Shown piece by piece: positions 41,168 to 52,000 of a stretch of DNA of 64,000 bases. Below the pieces are notes generated by a model. That model worked only from the letters and a program-made list of their open reading frames with translations, had not been told where the DNA came from and ran no database searches. Made by a program: the position numbers and the translations under genes. Position 1 is the stretch's first letter. Every line of letters begins with the position of its first letter. The stretch comes from Rhodopseudomonas_A sp036404135. Lineage in GTDB: Bacteria; Pseudomonadota; Alphaproteobacteria; Rhizobiales; Xanthobacteraceae. Where the stretch lies: the NCBI RefSeq assembly GCF_036404135.1, contig NZ_DASWPE010000117.1, positions 62,001 through 126,000 of the forward strand, read 5' to 3'.

Positions 41168-43945
41168 ATGTCCAACCGGCATTTCGAATGGTTCAAGAAG
41201 AACGAAACCGACGATGAGTTGCAGCACAAGCTGCAGCGCCTTTACAGCCTCGCATGCGATCGCCTCGCCCTCAGCCCGGACAGCAGCTTCATCGCGACGG
41301 CGATGGCGGCCAATCCGGCGGAAGCCCGGCGCGACCCGGTGCTACGTCTGGCGCGTCATTTGTTCACCTACAAATTGGCGCTGCCGAGCGGGGCCTGGGG
41401 TCTGCTGGGACAAGGCCTGATCTATTCGCTGCGTGAGCAACTTGCCCGGGAAGACAGCAAGAAGCCCGCCGGCGCCGACATCCCGGATACCCAGGCTCAT
41501 GATCTCGACGGACTCTCGAGCCGGCTGCTGCTTGCGGACGTGAATCCGCAAGACCTGCGCCGCGCCGCCGGCTTCGTCGAGTTTCTGCTGAAGACGAGGG
41601 GGCCGAGAGGCTTCATCAAATTTGGCCGCCAAATGGGTGTCAATGGCGCAGTCGATGCGGCCAGCATGGCGGCGACCGGCGGCTCCGCCGCTGCCCTTGA
41701 GCTGAAATGGCAGGAAGCCAGCGGCGTGGCCCGGAAAGGCCCCGCCTATCTGGTGTTCTGGGTGGCGCGGGCGGCGGCGCGGCACAAACTGCTGCTGTTC
41801 TGGTTCCTGCTCGCCAACGCGGTGCAGATTCTGTACGCCGTCAACGTGCCGGTGCTGCTGCAGGCGCTGTTCGACAAAGGCATCAAGCCGAGCGATGTCG
41901 GGGTGATCCGCCTCTACCTCGCCTATCTGTCGCTCGGCTTTCTGGCGGCGTCCGGATTCGGCGTGGTGCTGGACTATACGCTGGCGAGGCTCGGCCCCCG
42001 CATCCTGAATGACCTCCGCGAGCGCATGTTCCGCAAGATCAACAACATCGATGCCCGCGAACTCGCCAGTTCCAACTCCGACGAAATCATCGCGCACTTC
42101 TCCAACGACATCACCGTGGTGGAAAAGGCCGTCATTTGGGCGGTGCCTGGGCTGTTTTCCAAAGGCCTGATCCTGATCGGCTCGGTCGCGGTGGCCTTCA
42201 CGCTGGACTGGCAACTGGCGTCCGTCACGCTGGTCTCGCTGGTGGTCGCATTCTGGCTGCCCCGCGGCATCAGCAGGCGCGCCGTGCGGTTCAACTACGA
42301 ACGCGGCGCGAAGGATGCGCGGCTTGCCCATATCGTCAAGGAAACCCTGCTGATGCAGCGGGTGGTCCGCATCTTCGGTCTGCGTGACCTGCGCTCGAAA
42401 CTGTTCGCCGGGCAATTGGGCCAGCTTCTCGGGGCGAGCTACAATCAATATTTCTCGTCCGGGCTGGTGGGCCGCCTGACCAGTTTCGGCGTCAGCGCCG
42501 CGCAGCTGCTGGTGATCGGGCTCGGCGCCGTGCAGTCTGTTGACGGGCTGGTGTCCTCCGGCACGATCGTGGCGTTTATCACGCTGCTGATCACCATCGG
42601 GGGTGCCGCCGGCTTCATCGGCGCCCAGCTGCCGCTGCTGATTCAGGGTGTCGGCGGTCTCGAGCGGGCGCAAGAGCTGCTCGGCAAGCCCGATGCCGCG
42701 CCGGATCCGGAACGGCCGGAATCGATCGGCGGCGTGGTGCATTCGCTGCAGTTCGACGAGGTCAGCTTCAGCTACGACGGCAGCAGCCAGGTGCTCGACA
42801 AAGTATCCATGTCCATCAATTGCCCGCGACGGGTGATGGTGGTGGGACCGTCCGGCTCCGGCAAGTCGACCATCCTGCGCCTGATCGAGAACCAGTTCTC
42901 TCCCGGCAGCGGTCATGTCCGGTTCAACGGCGTCGACCTGCGGCTGCTCGGCGAAGCACAGGTCCGCTCGCTGATCTCGCTGGTGCCGCAGGACACCATG
43001 CTGTTTCAGACCTCCGTGCGCGAGAACATCCGCATGGGCAAGGGCGATGCCACCGACGCCGAGGTCGAGGCCGCGGCCAAGGCGGCCGACATCCACCCCG
43101 TCATCATGTCGTTGCCCGATGGCTACGACACCGATGTCGGCGAAGGCGGCAGCAAACTCTCCGGCGGGCAACGCCAGCGCCTCGCCATCGCCCGCGCCAT
43201 CGTGCACAACCCGCAGATCATGCTGCTCGACGAGGCCACCTCGGCGCTCGATTCCGCGAGCCGCGTCGCGGTGGAGCAGACCCTGCGCAAGGTTACGGCC
43301 GGGCGCACCGTGGTCGCCGTCACCCACGACCTCACCCAGTGTGAGCACGCCGATCTCGTTTATGTGGTCAAGGCCGGCCGCATGGTCGAGAGCGGCACTC
43401 ACAAGTCGCTGCTCGCCGCGGCCGGCGTCTATGCGGATCTGTGGCAGCGCAGCGTGATCGCCGGGGCCGAAGGCGCCGTTTCTCGTGATCAACTGCTCGA
43501 CCGGCTGCGCCAGCGTCCCATCCTCAAGGACGTGCCGGCCGAGTTCGTCGAACGCCTGCTCGCCCGCATGACGGTAGAAGCGGTTGCCTCTGACACCGTG
43601 CTGATCGAGGACGGCAAGCCGGCCGACCGCCTGATCATCATGACCCAGGGCGAGGCACGGCAGAGCATCCGTCTCTCGGATGGCACCTTCATGGCGGTGG
43701 AAGCGCTCGAAGCGGGGGATGCGATCGGCGAATATGCGGCGCTGGAAAACGCCGAAGAGTTCACCCGCGTGGTGACGCGAAAAGCCTGCCAGTTGCTGAC
43801 GATCGATTCCGCAGCGCTTCGGGCGCTGCTCGCCGAGGAACCTGCCATCGCGCAACGGATCGTGGCGGTGCTAGTGTCGCGCCACCAGGCCATGACGCAA
43901 TACTGCGCCTGGCAGAAGCTGCAGCAGCATGCGCCGCCGCAATGA
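41168..43945 (+). CDS. ABC exporter with a C-terminal cyclic-nucleotide-binding-like domain
   Basis: This 925-aa protein has four parts. Residues 1-195 are a soluble N-terminal region I do not recognise. Residues about 205-490 are a six-helix ABC exporter membrane domain (LLLFWFLLANAVQILYAV, GLILIGSVAVAFTLDW). Residues about 520-760 are the ATPase: Walker A GPSGSGKST, Q-loop LVPQDTMLF, signature LSGGQRQRLAIARA, Walker B IMLLDEATSALDS and switch His VAVTHD. Residues about 775-910 resemble a cNMP-binding domain (LIEDGKPADRLIIMTQGEA, GDAIGEYAALENAEEFTRVVTRKACQLLTID). It is a half-transporter acting as a dimer, with no C39 peptidase. It lies in the rightward biosynthetic operon, with an ATGA overlap to the FAAL gene, and is the likely inner-membrane exporter of the lipopeptide. 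Confidence 0.9.
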   Translation: MSNRHFEWFKKNETDDELQHKLQRLYSLACDRLALSPDSSFIATAMAANPAEARRDPVLRLARHLFTYKLALPSGAWGLLGQGLIYSLREQLAREDSKKPAGADIPDTQAHDLDGLSSRLLLADVNPQDLRRAAGFVEFLLKTRGPRGFIKFGRQMGVNGAVDAASMAATGGSAAALELKWQEASGVARKGPAYLVFWVARAAARHKLLLFWFLLANAVQILYAVNVPVLLQALFDKGIKPSDVGVIRLYLAYLSLGFLAASGFGVVLDYTLARLGPRILNDLRERMFRKINNIDARELASSNSDEIIAHFSNDITVVEKAVIWAVPGLFSKGLILIGSVAVAFTLDWQLASVTLVSLVVAFWLPRGISRRAVRFNYERGAKDARLAHIVKETLLMQRVVRIFGLRDLRSKLFAGQLGQLLGASYNQYFSSGLVGRLTSFGVSAAQLLVIGLGAVQSVDGLVSSGTIVAFITLLITIGGAAGFIGAQLPLLIQGVGGLERAQELLGKPDAAPDPERPESIGGVVHSLQFDEVSFSYDGSSQVLDKVSMSINCPRRVMVVGPSGSGKSTILRLIENQFSPGSGHVRFNGVDLRLLGEAQVRSLISLVPQDTMLFQTSVRENIRMGKGDATDAEVEAAAKAADIHPVIMSLPDGYDTDVGEGGSKLSGGQRQRLAIARAIVHNPQIMLLDEATSALDSASRVAVEQTLRKVTAGRTVVAVTHDLTQCEHADLVYVVKAGRMVESGTHKSLLAAAGVYADLWQRSVIAGAEGAVSRDQLLDRLRQRPILKDVPAEFVERLLARMTVEAVASDTVLIEDGKPADRLIIMTQGEARQSIRLSDGTFMAVEALEAGDAIGEYAALENAEEFTRVVTRKACQLLTIDSAALRALLAEEPAIAQRIVAVLVSRHQAMTQYCAWQKLQQHAPPQ

Positions 43946-46053
43946 GTCCCGAGGCGCCCGCCGGCACCATCGCCACCCGCCTCGCTGCGCTCGCCGCGGC
44001 GCCCGACAGCCGCTGGTCGATCCGCTTTCTCGACAGCGCCGGCGCGGTCTCCGAACGCTGCGGCGCGGCAGAGCTGGCGGCGCGGGCCGCCGTCGTGGCG
44101 GGCTTTCTGGAGCGGCAGACCGCGCCGGGCGCGCCGGTGCTGCTGGTGTTCCAGCCGTCGGTCGATTTCCTGGTGGCGTTCCTCGCCTGCCAGTGGTCGG
44201 GACGTCTCGCCGTGCCGATCAACCCGCCGCGCCGGCACCGGCTGATTGAGCGGCTGCAAGCGGTCGCCGCCGACAGCGGCGCCGCGGTGGCGCTGACCGG
44301 CGGCGGCGTCGCGGAGCAGTCGGCGCTGTGGCAGGCCGACAGCGCGGTGCTCGCGGCGATCCGCTGGCAGGACATCGGCGACATCGCCAGCGATCCCGCG
44401 CAGGCCACGCCGCTGCGCGAGGTCGATCCCGCCGCGACCTGCTTCATCCAGTATACTTCCGGCTCGACCGCGCTGCCCAAGGGCGTGGAAGTGAGCCACG
44501 CCAATCTGATGGCGGATATGGCGCGGATGCAGCATGCCTGGGGCCTGTCACCATCGAGCACGATGGTGACGTGGCTGCCGGCCTTCCATGATCTCGGTCT
44601 GATTTTCGGCCTGTTGCAGACGCTGTTCACCGGCTGTCCGGTGGTGCAGATGGCGCCGAACAGTTTTCTGCAGCGTCCGCTGCTGTGGCCGGAAGCGATC
44701 AGCCGCTTCCGCGGCACCCACACTGCGGCGCCGAGCTTCGCCTACGATCTCTGCAGCCGCCGGATTCCGCCCGAGCAGCGCGAGGGGCTCGATCTCTCCA
44801 GTCTGGTGATGGCGATGAATGCCGCCGAGCCGATCGATCCGCAGGTGATGGACAATTTCGTCGAAACGTTCGGCCCGCATGGCTTCAGCGGCACGGCCTT
44901 CGCACCGGCCTACGGCCTTGCGGAATCGACGCTCGCCGTGACAGCGAGCCCGGTGGGTGTGGCGCCACGGCTGTTCACGCTCAATGCGGCCGCTTTAGAG
45001 GACGGGCGGATCGCTTTGGATGGTGTCGTTGCGCGACGGACCGCGATCGCCGGCTCCGGCACGCCGCTGGCCGACGTCACCATCGCCATCGTCGATCCCG
45101 CGACCGGACGCCGCCAGCCTGCCGACCGGGTCGGCGAAATCTGGCTCGGCGGCCCGACCATCGCGCGCGGCTACTGGCGACGGCCGGAAGAGAGCGCTGC
45201 TACTTTCGGGGTGCAGATCGCCCGTGAAGACGATCCGATCGGATATCTTCGCACTGGTGATCTCGGTGCGATGATCGGTAACGAACTATGCGTCACCGGC
45301 CGCATCAAGGATCTGATCATCCTGTCGGGAGCCAATCACTATCCGCAGGATATCGAGCGGGCGGCGCAAGCCGCTCATCCGGCGCTGCGTGTCGACGGCG
45401 GCGCCGCGTTCAGCATTGCCGGCGACCAGGGCGCGGAACAGGTGGTGCTGGTGCAGGAACTCGAACGTACTCAGCGCCGCACCGACCCGGCGCCATTGTT
45501 CAGCGCGATCAGCGCGGCGGTGTGGCAGACGCTGGAGCTTCAGCTGTCACGCATCGTGCTGGTGGAGCCGGGCGCGGTGCTGCGCACCTCCAGCGGCAAG
45601 ATCCAGCGCGCCGCCAACCGCCAGGCGTGGCGTGACGGAGCGCTTGCCGTGATCGCCGAATGGCGCGTCGCGCGGGACCAGATTCGTGAGCCCGTGCCCG
45701 GGACTATCGGATCGCCGCCGCCGGGCGACGCGGCGGCGCTCGATCGATGGCTGCGAATTTGGTTGTCGCGGCGGCTCGAACTGCCGCTGTCGGAGCTGCG
45801 GGGGGATCGCGGCGTCGGCGAACTCGGCCTCACCTCAGTCGATGCCGTCGAATTGGCCGGCGCGCTCGGCGCGCATCTCGGCCGTAAGCTGCCGCAGACT
45901 CTCGCCTATGATCATCCGACGATCAACGCCATGGTGGCGCATCTGTGCGGATCGCCACCCGCGTCCCCGGCTCCAAGTCCGCCACCGGCCTCCGGCGGCG
46001 ATTTGGAAGAGCTGTTGTCGATGATCGAGGGAGACGGCCGTGGCGACCACTGA
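43942..46053 (+). CDS. Fatty acyl-AMP ligase with C-terminal acyl carrier protein (FAAL-ACP)
   Basis: This 703-aa protein starts in an ATGA overlap with the exporter gene. The adenylation domain has the FAAL/acyl-ligase motifs FIQYTSGSTALPKGVEVSHANL, MVTWLPAFHDLGLI, AYGLAESTLAV, YLRTGDLGA and GRIKDLIILSGANHYPQDIE. The 'WLPAFHDLGLI' and 'NHYPQDIE' strings are typical of FAALs rather than acyl-CoA ligases. The C-terminal carrier domain carries its serine in LGLTSVDAVELAG at about residue 632. It activates a free fatty acid as acyl-AMP and loads it on its own carrier. It then hands the acyl group to the KS of the next protein, the standard way to start a lipopeptide. Confidence 0.93.
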   Translation: MSPEAPAGTIATRLAALAAAPDSRWSIRFLDSAGAVSERCGAAELAARAAVVAGFLERQTAPGAPVLLVFQPSVDFLVAFLACQWSGRLAVPINPPRRHRLIERLQAVAADSGAAVALTGGGVAEQSALWQADSAVLAAIRWQDIGDIASDPAQATPLREVDPAATCFIQYTSGSTALPKGVEVSHANLMADMARMQHAWGLSPSSTMVTWLPAFHDLGLIFGLLQTLFTGCPVVQMAPNSFLQRPLLWPEAISRFRGTHTAAPSFAYDLCSRRIPPEQREGLDLSSLVMAMNAAEPIDPQVMDNFVETFGPHGFSGTAFAPAYGLAESTLAVTASPVGVAPRLFTLNAAALEDGRIALDGVVARRTAIAGSGTPLADVTIAIVDPATGRRQPADRVGEIWLGGPTIARGYWRRPEESAATFGVQIAREDDPIGYLRTGDLGAMIGNELCVTGRIKDLIILSGANHYPQDIERAAQAAHPALRVDGGAAFSIAGDQGAEQVVLVQELERTQRRTDPAPLFSAISAAVWQTLELQLSRIVLVEPGAVLRTSSGKIQRAANRQAWRDGALAVIAEWRVARDQIREPVPGTIGSPPPGDAAALDRWLRIWLSRRLELPLSELRGDRGVGELGLTSVDAVELAGALGAHLGRKLPQTLAYDHPTINAMVAHLCGSPPASPAPSPPPASGGDLEELLSMIEGDGRGDH

Positions 46054-49000
46054 GGACCGGCGCGCCAACCTTACCCAGCGCCTGGGCCGGCTGCGTCCGG
46101 AGCAGATCACCGAGTTGATGCTCGCACTTGAAGGCCGCATCGACGCGCTCAGAACCGAGACGGCGCGGGTCAGCCAGCCATTGGCGATCGTCGGGCTTGC
46201 CGCCCGTTTCGCCGACGCCACCTCGGCGCAGGCCTATGGCAAGATGCTGTTCGAAGGGCGCGACGCGGTTCGTGCTGCGCCTGCGGATCGGCCGGAGCGC
46301 GACGGATTGCCGCCGGGAGGGTATCTCGACGGCGTCGATCGTTTCGACGCCGCCTTCTTCGGGCTGCGGCCGGCCGAGGCCGACGCCATGGATCCGCAGC
46401 ACCGCCTGGCACTGATGCTGGCGTGGCAGGCGCTGGAGGACGCCGGCTATGCGGATGCCGCACGGCGCCCGCGCGCGACCGGGGTTTTCCTCGGCCTCGG
46501 CGCCAACGATTACGACGCCCGATTTCATGACACCGATCGCCTGTCGCCTGCGGCGATTCTGGGCAATGCCGGATCGATCGCCGCCGGACGCATCAGCCAC
46601 TGGCTCAACATCAGCGGCCCCGCATTGGTGATCGACACCGCCTGTTCGTCGTCACTGGTGGCGGTTCATGCGGCCTGCCGCGCGTTGCGCGCGGGCGAAT
46701 GCGACCTTGTGCTCGCCGGCGGCGTCAACCTGGTGCTGGACGCGGCTGTCACTGCGGCGCTCGCCGCCGCCGGGATGCTGGGCCCCGGCCATGCCTGCCG
46801 CACCTTCGACGCCGCAGCCGATGGCTATGTGCGCGGCGAGGGCGGCGGGCTCGTGGTGCTGAAACGGCTGGCCGACGCCGAGCGCGATGGCGACGCCATC
46901 CGCGCTGTCATCCGCGGCTCCGCGATCAATCATGACGGGCATTCCAGCGCACTCACCGCGCCGAACGGCGCTGCCCAGCAGGCGGTGATCGCCGCCGCGC
47001 TCGCCGATGCGGGCCTGTCACCGCGCGATGTGCAGGCCGCGGAATGCCACGGCACCGGCACGCTGCTCGGCGATCCGATCGAGGTGCAGGCGCTCGCCGC
47101 CGCCTATGGGGCGGATCGCAGCGCGCCCTTGTTGCTCGGCTCGGCCAAGACCAATATCGGACATCTGGAGGCTGCGGCCGGCATCGCCGGGCTGATCAAG
47201 ATGGTGCTGGCGCTGGAGGCCGGACGGCTGCCGGCGACGCTGCACCAGTCGAAACCCAATCCGCGGATTGCCTGGAACGATCTTCCCGTCCGCGTCGTCG
47301 ACCGGGCGATGGATTGGCCGGCCGGTATGCGGCGAGCCGGGGTGAGCAGCTTCGGCTTTTCCGGCACCAATGCACATCTGATTGTCGAGCAGGCGCCGCC
47401 GACCGTGGCGGCCACGGCCGAACAGACTCTGCCGATCATTTTGGCGTTGTCCGCGCGCGATGAAAGTGGGTTGCGCCGGCTCGCCGCTGAGCTTGCAGAT
47501 CATCTGGCCGCTGATCCGCAGACGCCGCTGGCGGGCTTGGCCGCGACCCTTGCGACAGGTCGCGGGCGCTTCGCCCATCGCGCCGCCTGCCTGGCGCGGT
47601 GCCACGACGAAGCGCTCGCGGGTCTGCGGAGCATTGCCGAGGGCGAGCAACCCATCGCCGGGGCTAGCGGCCTTGCGGGGTCCGGACGGCCGAAGATCGC
47701 CTTCCTGTTTTCCGGGCAGGGCAGCCAGTGGCCCGGCATGGCGGCGGACTTGTATGCCGCCGACCCGATCTTCCGCGATCGGCTGGACGCCGCCGCGCAT
47801 CGGCTTGGTACCGATCCCGCTGCGCTTCGATTCGATCAGGTGGCGGGCGGCCGGGCGGCCGACACGGCCGAGGTGCAGCCGGCGCTGTTCGTGCTCGAAT
47901 ATGCGCTGGCCGAGCGTCTTGCGTCCTTCGGGGTCACGCCCGACATCGTGGCCGGGCACAGCCTTGGCGAATGGACCGCCGCTTGTGTCGCCGGGATGCT
48001 GCCGTTCGAGATCGCGCTCGACGTGGTGGCCGCGCGTGGCCGGCTGATGGGCGCGCTGCCGGGCGACGGCGAGATGGCGGCGGTGTTCGCGCCGATCACG
48101 CGCGTCGCGCCGCTGATCGATCGTTTCGGTTCACGCCTCGACATCGCCGCGTTGAATGCGCCGGACGAGGTGGTGGTGTCGGGCGACAAGGCGGCGATCG
48201 CGTCAATACTCACAGATCTGGACGCCGCAGCAATTAGCTGCCAGCGCATCGCCACCAGCCACGCCTTCCATTCGCACCTGATGGACGCCGCGGTGGCGCC
48301 GTTCGAGCAGGTGGTGCGCGACGCCGGCTTGGCGGAGCCGCGGCTGGCGATGGTCTCCAACCTGACCGGGACGCTGGCGGCTGACTTCCTGGACCCGGCC
48401 TATTGGGGGCAGCAGATCCGCCAGCCGGTGCGGTTTGGCGACAGCCTCGACAGCATCGCCGCCCAGGGTGCGGATGTGGTGGTCGAGATCGGCCCCGCCG
48501 CGACCCTGGTCGGCTTTGCCCAGCGCGCACCTGGTTTCCAGGGCAAGGCGACGCACTTCATCCCGACGATGCGCCGCAATCGTGCGGCGGCCGATACTCT
48601 GGCGCTCGCGCTCTGCCGGCTGTTCGCTGCGGGGCTCGACATCCGCTGGCCGTCGAGCGGCGCGGCGCGCGTCAGCTTGCCGGGTTATCCCTTCGCCGGT
48701 GAGCGGCATTGGATCGCCTCGTCGCCGCACCGGCCGGCTGTCCCGCAACAAGCCGTTTCCGCAGCGCCGGTGTATCAGCCGGCGGCGACGCCAGCGCTCA
48801 GCCGCGAAGAAGTGCGCGCCGGCATCGCCGCGAGTCTGCGGCGCAGCCTGCAACTGGACGAGGCGGCGCTGGCCGGCGATGCCGGCTTCTTCACGCTCGG
48901 GGTGGATTCGCTCGCGCTGATGGAAGCGATTTCCACCCTCGAACGGCGCTGGAAAGTAGCCATCCCGCGCCGCGAATTGTTCGAGACGCTGACCACGCCA

Positions 49001-52000
49001 CGCGCGCTGCTGCAGCGCGTCGTCAGCGAAGTGGAGGCCCGTGCGCCTGCAACGGCCGCCGCGCCCGAGGCCATAGGACAAGTAAAAAGCGAGTCCACGC
49101 CTGCATCGCGCCCCGTGGCGCGCATCGCGCCGGCGGCGGCGCCGTCTGAGCCGATCAGCGCGGAAGGAGCGGCCTTCATCGCGGAGTTCGCCGCCACCTA
49201 CGGCGCCACCCGGCGAGCCTCACGCCAGCAGCGCGAAACTTTTGGCGCCGTGCTGGCTGATAGTCGCGCGGTGGCGGGCTTCCGGCCCGAGACCAAGTCG
49301 ATGCTCTACCCGATCATCGGCATCAAAGGGCAGGGCAGCCACATCGTCGACGCCGACGGCAACGACTATGTCGACCTGACCATGGGGTTCGGCGTGCAAT
49401 TGTTCGGCCACAACCCGCCGATGGTGGTCGAGGCCATGCTGCACCAACTCGGCGAGCAGGGTCTGTTCCTCGGGCCGCAGGCGGAGAAGGCCGGTGAGGC
49501 TGCGACGCTGATCGCCCGACTCACCGGCAATGAGCGGGTATTGTTCTGCAACACCGGGACCGAGGCGGTGATGACGGCGCTCCGCCTCGCCCGCCATGCC
49601 ACCGGCCGCCCGCTGGTGGCGATGTTCGCCGGCTCCTATCACGGCCATTTCGACGGCACGCTGGCGCGCGCCGCCGATGGTGGCAGCCTGCCGCTCGCCA
49701 GCGGCACGCCGCTCGGCATGCTGGCCGATGTGGTCGTGCTGGACTATGCCGATCCGGAGGGCAGCCAGGCCGCGCTGGAGGCGCTGTCGGACCGGCTCGC
49801 GGCGGTGATCGTCGAGCCGGTGCAGAGCCGGCGCCCGAGCCTGCAGCCGCGCGATTTTCTGCAATGGCTGCGCGGCTTCACCAGCCGGGCCGGCGCCGCG
49901 CTGATCTTCGACGAAGTGCTGCTTGGGTTTCGTGTGGCGTGTGGCGGGGCGCAGGCCTGGGCCGGAGTGCGCGCCGATCTCGTCACCTATGGCAAGATCG
50001 TCGGCGGCGGCCTGCCGATCGGCGTCGTCGCCGGCGGCCGCGCCTTCCTCGACGGCATCGACGGCGGCCAATGGCCGCTGGAGGGCATTGGTAGTCCGCA
50101 GGCCGAGCGAACCTTCTTCGCAGGCACTTTTAATAAGAACCCACTCGCGATGGCCGCCGCAACGGCGGTACTCACCTATTTGGACGCCTCCGGTCCCGCC
50201 TTGCAGGAGCGCCTCAACGCCAAGACCGACAAGTTTTGCCGCGACCTCAATGCGACGCTCGAACAGGACGGCAGCGCCTTGCGGGTCGAACATTTCTCCT
50301 CGGTGCTGCGCTTTGCGGGCGCCAGCGATCTGTTCTACAGCCAGCTGATCTCGCGCGGCGTTTATGTCTGGGAAGGGCGGACCTGCTTCCTCTCCACTGC
50401 GCATACCGATTCCGATCTCGACCAGGTGGCGCAGGCGGTGCGCGACAGCGCCCGCGCGCTGACGGCGGTCGGACTGATGGGCTCGTCGCCGCGGCCGAAA
50501 CAGCCCACGACTATCGCCACGTCGCCGGGACAGCAGGCGCTCTGGACGCTCGCCGCATTCAGTCCCGAAAGTGCTGCGGCCTATAACCAGACGCTGGTGC
50601 TGAATTTCGAAGGCCCGCTCGAGCCGCCGACGCTGCGGCGCGCGCTGGCCGATCTGGTGGCGCGGCACGATAGCCTGCGGATGAGTTTTGCGCAGGGCGG
50701 CGCCGAAGCCCGCATCGGCAAGGCCGCCACGGTCGCGTTGGACGAAGCCGACCTGCCGGATGCCGAGGCTGCTGCGGCCTGGGTGCGGGCCGCGGCGGCG
50801 CGGCCGTTCGAGCTTGCGGAGGACCGATTACTGAGAGCCGCTCTGCTGCGGATCGGCGCGGCGGAGTGCACGCTGGTGCTGATCCAGCCGCACATCGTCA
50901 CCGACGGCTGGTCCATGCAGGTGCTCGCCAACGACCTCGGCCGGCTCTATTCGGCTCGCCTCGCAGCGACCCCGGCGAGCCTGCCGGCGCCGGTGAGCTA
51001 TCACCGCTTCGCGGATTTTGCCCGCGCGGCGGCCGCCGACCCGGAGGCCGCGGCGCATTGGAAAGCCGTCTTCGCAAGCCTGCCCCAACCACTCGATCTT
51101 CCCGTCGACCGGCCGCGGCCGCCGCTGCAGACTTTTGCCGGCGGGCGCATCTCTGCGCTGCTACCGCCGACCCTGGCCGATCGACTCGCGGCGCAGGCGC
51201 GGGCGCTGGATTGCTCGCTGTCCACGCTGTGCCTCGCCGCCTATGGACGGCTGCTGGCGGAACTCTCCGGGCAAGACGACTTGGTCGTCGCGATCTTTGC
51301 CGCCGGCCAGCCCATGATTGGAGCGCCGGGATTGACCGGCTATTGCATCTCCACTGTGCCGGTGCGGCTTGTGGGCATCGGCGGCGCGGATGCGCTCGGC
51401 GTGACCCGCGCGGCGATGGCGCAGGCGATGGCCTATCCGGCCTATCCGCTGTCCGCCATCGTCAAGGCGAGCGGCGGACGCCGTGACCCGTCGCGCCCGC
51501 CGTTGGCGAGCGTCTCTTTCAACCTCGATCGCCTGGAGGCGTTGGCCGCGTTCGGCGACCTCGCGCCAAAAGCCAGCGCCAACGCCCACGCCAGCGTGCG
51601 CTGGGACCTCAACTGGAATCTCCAACTCAGCGAGGCGGGGCTCGCCATCGAGGCTCACTATAACACGGCGCTGTTCGATGCCGCCCGGGTGGAGGGCTGG
51701 GTCGCGCGCTATCGCGAGCTATTGGACAGCATCGGTGCCGACTGTTCGGAAACCACCTCGCCGCAGGTGCCGATCAGCATCGCCAACTACGTGGCAAAAT
51801 GGGCTTTGCAGCGCCCCGATGCGCCAGCGGTGATCGACAGGGATGGGACGCTGAGTTGGTCGACCTTCGCGCGGGTCAGCGAAAATCTCGCAATGCAACT
51901 TGCCGCGCTTTGCGTCGGACGCGGCGACCGCGTCGCCTTCTGCCTGGAGCGCGGCGCGGGCCCCCTGGTGGCGATGGCGGCCGCCAGCGGGCTCGGCGCG

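Noticed and set aside
41342..43855. An 837-codon frame opposite the ABC exporter gene
   Set aside because: There is no recognisable domain. The plus strand encodes a complete ABC transporter with all motifs.
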